64,000 bases of DNA, from contig NZ_PQIG01000024.1 in the NCBI RefSeq assembly GCF_012349115.1, positions 1 to 64,000 on the forward strand. The letters are read 5' to 3'. Both the position numbers and the translations under genes were made by a program. Positions 61,227 to 64,000 of this stretch are shown one piece after another. Origin of the DNA: Rhizobium ruizarguesonis. GTDB lineage: Bacteria > Pseudomonadota > Alphaproteobacteria > Rhizobiales > Rhizobiaceae. The notes beneath the pieces are model-generated. The model was not told the DNA's origin and made no database searches. It worked only from the letters and a program-made list of their open reading frames with translations. Within the stretch, counting starts at the first letter, position 1. Every line of letters starts with the position of its first letter.

Positions 61227-61284
61227 CTTGTCTTGTTACGATCCGCTTGCGATAATGACCCGTCCGATCGACAGGAAGAGACCC

Positions 61285-61740
61285 ATGCGCAATGACAGCC
61301 GCCTTTCACGCATGCTGCACGTGCTGATCCACATGGATAAACACCAGCATTCGGCGACCTCCGACATGATTGCCAAGATGCTGAATACCAATCCGGTCGT
61401 CGTCCGCCGCACCATGGCCGGCCTTCGCGAACAGGGCTACGTCCGCTCCGAGAAAGGCCATGGCGGCGGCTGGACGCTGGTGCGCCCCTTGTCTGAGATC
61501 ACCCTGCTCGACGTCTACCGCGCCATCGGTGAGCCGCATCTCTTCGCCATCGGCCCAGCCGACGATCAGCCGGAATGCCTCGTGGAACAAGCGGTGAACG
61601 TCGCCCTCGGCGACGCGATGAAGGAAGCCCAGGCGCTGCTGCTGCGACGGTTGGACAGTGTGACGCTGGACAAAATCGCCGCCGACTTCGAGGCGAAACT
61701 GACCGCCCGCCCGGCCACATCCTATTCCTGCGCTTCCTGA
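61285..61740 (+). CDS. Rrf2-family transcriptional regulator
   Basis: A 151-residue regulator starting MRNDSRLSRMLHVLIHMDKH. The winged HTH covers residues 1-80 (TSDMIAKMLNTNPVVVRRTM, LREQGYVRSEKGHGGGWTLV). Only one Cys appears in the sensor stretch (QPECLVEQAVNVALGDAMKE) plus one near the C-terminus, so it is not an iron-sulphur type like IscR; it may sense thiol state. It probably represses the divergent flavoenzyme gene. Confidence 0.87.
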   Translation: MRNDSRLSRMLHVLIHMDKHQHSATSDMIAKMLNTNPVVVRRTMAGLREQGYVRSEKGHGGGWTLVRPLSEITLLDVYRAIGEPHLFAIGPADDQPECLVEQAVNVALGDAMKEAQALLLRRLDSVTLDKIAADFEAKLTARPATSYSCAS

Positions 61741-62217
61741 GCGGGGATTACGTCCTGCGGTAGAGGAAATACCGGCCCTCCTTGACGTCGGCAGGCGGAG
61801 ACAGAAGCTCGGAGTGCTCCAGCGGCAGACCACAGACGGCGATGCCGATACGGGCGAGCACGCCGGCCGAACCGTCACCTCGCAAGCGCACAAGGTGTGT
61901 CGTTTCCGCATCACTTTCTGTAAGGTTGCAAATATCCGCTTGGCAATGGCGAATTGCTTCGGTACAAAACGCTCACCGCTTTAGTTCAAACATAAGGGAG
62001 GCGTTGCATGCCAGCAATCATCGAAACCTTCCCGTGCGGAATGTCCCGACACTAGGTCATTTCCATTCGCGGCCCGCCTCAAGCGCGCCCGACATGCGGT
62101 TTTCCCCTAATTCATAGCCCGATTGATCTGACGGGATCATTTCGTCTCCCGCCTGGGCTGTGCCATCCAACTCTCGATTTTGAGGACCGGCCGCCGACAC
62201 GGCGCCGAGCGATTAAA
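61741..62217. other. Intergenic stretch, no supported gene
   Basis: About 480 bases before the ABC exporter. A minus-strand frame ending near 61759 reads HLVRLRGDGSAGVLARIGIA and continues GLPLEHSELLSPPADVKEG with a protein-like composition but no start codon, so it may be a gene remnant. Nothing else is recognised. Confidence 0.3.
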
Positions 62218-64000
62218 ATGACTCGCAAGAAGCTCGATTTCCGCGCCGATGCCTATCGCCATGTGCTCGGCTTTGTTTTCCATCATTGGCGCCATCGGCC
62301 CGTATTGGTGGGCATTATTATTGTGCTGGTCATTGCCAGCACGCTGGCCGAAGTCATGGTGCCGGTTTTTTCCGGCCAGATCGTCGATGCCATTGCCGGC
62401 AGCAATGCGGCTGACCGGGCGCTGCGCGCCTTCGTCATCGTCGTGGCTCTGGGCCTGACCAGCGTGGCACTGCGCTGGTTCATCTTCAACGGCATCATCC
62501 GGCTGACGCTGCGCACCATGGCGGATGTGACGAATAACGGCTTCCACAAGGTGCAGCGGTTTTCGACCGACTGGCACGCCAACAGCTTTGCCGGTTCGAC
62601 GGTGCGCAAGATCACCCGCGGCATGTGGGCACTCGACCAGCTCAACGACCTGTTGCTGGTCGCGCTTTTGCCGTCCATCGTCATGCTGGTCGGCGCCAGT
62701 ATCGTGCTCGGCAGTTACTGGCCGATCATGGGCCTGATCGTGGCTGCGGGGTCGCTGATCTATATCGGCGTGACCGTGGCGCTTTCCATGGGCTTCGTGT
62801 CGCCGGCGGCACGGCTTGCCAATGCCTGGGACACCAAGCTGGGTGGCGCACTGGCGGATGCCATCAGCTGCAATTCGGTGGTCAAGGCCTTCGGCGCTGA
62901 AAGCCGCGAAGAGACGCGACTGGGCCAGGTGCTGGCCAAATGGGACAGCCGCACGCGTCGGACATGGAAGCGCGGCACATTGAGCGGCACGATCCAGGGC
63001 TTCCTGATGGTTTCGATGCAGGCAGGTATTCTGGGAACGGGCCTGGTGATGTGGCGGCAGGGGCTGGCGACGCCTGGCGACATCACCTTCGTGCTGGCCA
63101 TGTTCTTCGTTCTGCAAGGCTATCTGCGCAATGTCGGCCAGGACATCCGCAATCTGCAGCGTGCCGTCAACGACATGGAAGAACTGGTGCTGCTCGACAA
63201 GATGCCGCTCGGCATCGAGGACAAGCCCAACGCCAAGCCGATCAATATCGGCGAGGGCGAGATCGTCTTCGATCGCATCACCTTCCAGTATGGCGCGCAT
63301 CCCACCCCGCTTTATGACGACTTTTCGGTCACCATCAAGCCGGGTGAGCGCGTCGGCCTGGTGGGACATTCGGGCTCTGGCAAGACGACCTTCGTCAAGC
63401 TCATCCAGCGCCTCTATGACGTCAACTCGGGGGCGATCCGCATCGACGGGCAGGATATCGCAGGGGTCAAGCAATCAAGCCTGCGCGGCCAGATCGCCAT
63501 CGTGCAGCAGGAGCCCATTCTGTTCCACCGTACGCTGGCGGAAAACATCGCCTATTCCAGGCCGAACGCCTCGCGCCGCGAGATCGAGCAGGCGGCAAAA
63601 CAGGCGAGTGCCCACGACTTCATCATGGACCTTCCCAAGGGCTATGAGACGATGGTGGGGGAACGCGGCGTCAAGCTGTCGGGCGGCGAGCGGCAGCGTG
63701 TCGCCATAGCCCGTGCCTTCCTGGCGGCCGCGCCGGTGCTGATCCTGGACGAAGCGACATCGAGCCTCGACAGCGAGAGCGAAGTGCAGATCCAGCAGGC
63801 CATGGAACGTCTGATGAACGGCCGCACGACGCTGGTGATCGCCCACCGGCTGTCCACGGTGCGAGCGCTGGACCGGCTGCTGGTCTTCGACAAGGGAAAT
63901 ATCGTCGAAGAAGGCGACCACCAGGCGCTGATCCGGCTCAACAACGGTATCTATCGCCGGCTGTTCGAACGGCAGGCGCTGGAACTGACCAAGGGTCTGG
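62218..64000 (+). CDS. ABC exporter, fused membrane and ATPase domains (3' end outside window)
   Basis: At least 594 residues, open to the window end. The first 330 residues are a six-helix ABC type 1 transmembrane domain (VLVGIIIVLVIASTLAEVMV, VIVVALGLTSVALRWFIF). The nucleotide-binding domain has Walker A VGHSGSGKTTFVKL (about 382-395), signature [16 protein letters not shown], Walker B VLILDEATSSLDS and switch VIAHRLSTV. It is a homodimer- or heterodimer-type multidrug/lipid exporter half. Only a few residues past the ATPase domain are visible. Confidence 0.93.
   Translation, partial: MTRKKLDFRADAYRHVLGFVFHHWRHRPVLVGIIIVLVIASTLAEVMVPVFSGQIVDAIAGSNAADRALRAFVIVVALGLTSVALRWFIFNGIIRLTLRTMADVTNNGFHKVQRFSTDWHANSFAGSTVRKITRGMWALDQLNDLLLVALLPSIVMLVGASIVLGSYWPIMGLIVAAGSLIYIGVTVALSMGFVSPAARLANAWDTKLGGALADAISCNSVVKAFGAESREETRLGQVLAKWDSRTRRTWKRGTLSGTIQGFLMVSMQAGILGTGLVMWRQGLATPGDITFVLAMFFVLQGYLRNVGQDIRNLQRAVNDMEELVLLDKMPLGIEDKPNAKPINIGEGEIVFDRITFQYGAHPTPLYDDFSVTIKPGERVGLVGHSGSGKTTFVKLIQRLYDVNSGAIRIDGQDIAGVKQSSLRGQIAIVQQEPILFHRTLAENIAYSRPNASRREIEQAAKQASAHDFIMDLPKGYETMVGERGVKLSGGERQRVAIARAFLAAAPVLILDEATSSLDSESEVQIQQAMERLMNGRTTLVIAHRLSTVRALDRLLVFDKGNIVEEGDHQALIRLNNGIYRRLFERQALELTKGL

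Noticed and set aside
62137..63474. 445-codon minus-strand frame across the ABC exporter gene
   Set aside because: The plus strand encodes all ABC exporter motifs here. The minus frame is His/Asp/Arg-rich, has no family motif and is the mirror of high-GC coding sequence.
1..64000. CRISPR array
   Set aside because: No series of regularly spaced short repeats and no cas gene was seen.

Overview
The window looks like the chromosome or a large replicon of an alphaproteobacterium of the Rhizobium leguminosarum / R. etli type. The grounds are high-GC codon use, the rhizobial gene order pcaQ-pcaDCHGB with a PcaQ-type operator, a rhizobial Ku tail, RES/Xre toxin-antitoxin modules, and rhizobial intergenic mosaic repeats (CTAAAGCGCG type and the CTCTCCCC palindrome). 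The genus is an inference from gene content, not from a database search.

Layout. (1) 1-2.7 kb: the 3' end of a Ku gene, a small follower gene, a long degenerate gap, a LysR regulator, a small HTH gene and a tRNA-Ser(CGA) copy with a damaged acceptor stem. (2) 2.7-24.4 kb: an accessory island. A few small orphan genes come first. The core (4.0-21.7 kb) is a dense defence block. Two minus-strand genes (a HEPN-motif protein and a DGQR-motif protein) stand back to back with a plus-strand operon of ribbon-helix-helix protein, C5-cytosine methyltransferase, McrB-like AAA+ ATPase, McrC-like nuclease and Vsr (LlaJI-like restriction-modification). A second tightly overlapping operon follows: UvrD-like helicase, DrmA, DrmB and a NERD-domain helicase (DISARM-like, without the phospholipase-D gene drmC). 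The right edge holds two decayed serine recombinases and a 3' fragment of initiator tRNA-Met. (3) 24.6-27.0 kb: small genes, a hydrolase and a RES/Xre module. (4) 27.0-42.3 kb: an aromatic-acid catabolic region. pcaQ and pcaDCHGB are followed by an SDR, a shikimate-dehydrogenase-family enzyme, a Gfo/Idh/MocA oxidoreductase, a polar-amino-acid-type ABC importer, a type II dehydroquinate dehydratase, a fused 3-dehydroshikimate dehydratase and two paralogous GntR regulators. Read together, hydroaromatics (quinate or shikimate) would be imported, converted to 3-dehydroshikimate, dehydrated to protocatechuate and ring-cleaved by PcaHG; PcaB, PcaC and PcaD carry the product to beta-ketoadipate. (5) 42.8-51 kb: metallohydrolase, GFA protein, alpha/beta hydrolase, polysaccharide deacetylase with glycosyltransferase, a membrane [2Fe-2S] adenylate cyclase coupled to an FkbM methyltransferase, and an acyltransferase. 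(6) 51.3-58.7 kb: the conserved MoxR / DUF58 / DUF4350 / DUF4129 / SpoIIM / RDD cluster with two tandem DUF805 genes. (7) 58.8-64 kb: a second RES/Xre module bracketed by imperfect direct repeats, a thioredoxin-reductase-like flavoenzyme with a divergent Rrf2 regulator, and an ABC exporter that runs off the window.

The most interesting part is the 4.0-21.7 kb block. It combines an R-M system using McrBC-type effectors, a mismatch-repair endonuclease, a DISARM core with a different nuclease, and a HEPN/DGQR pair that I cannot match to a named system.
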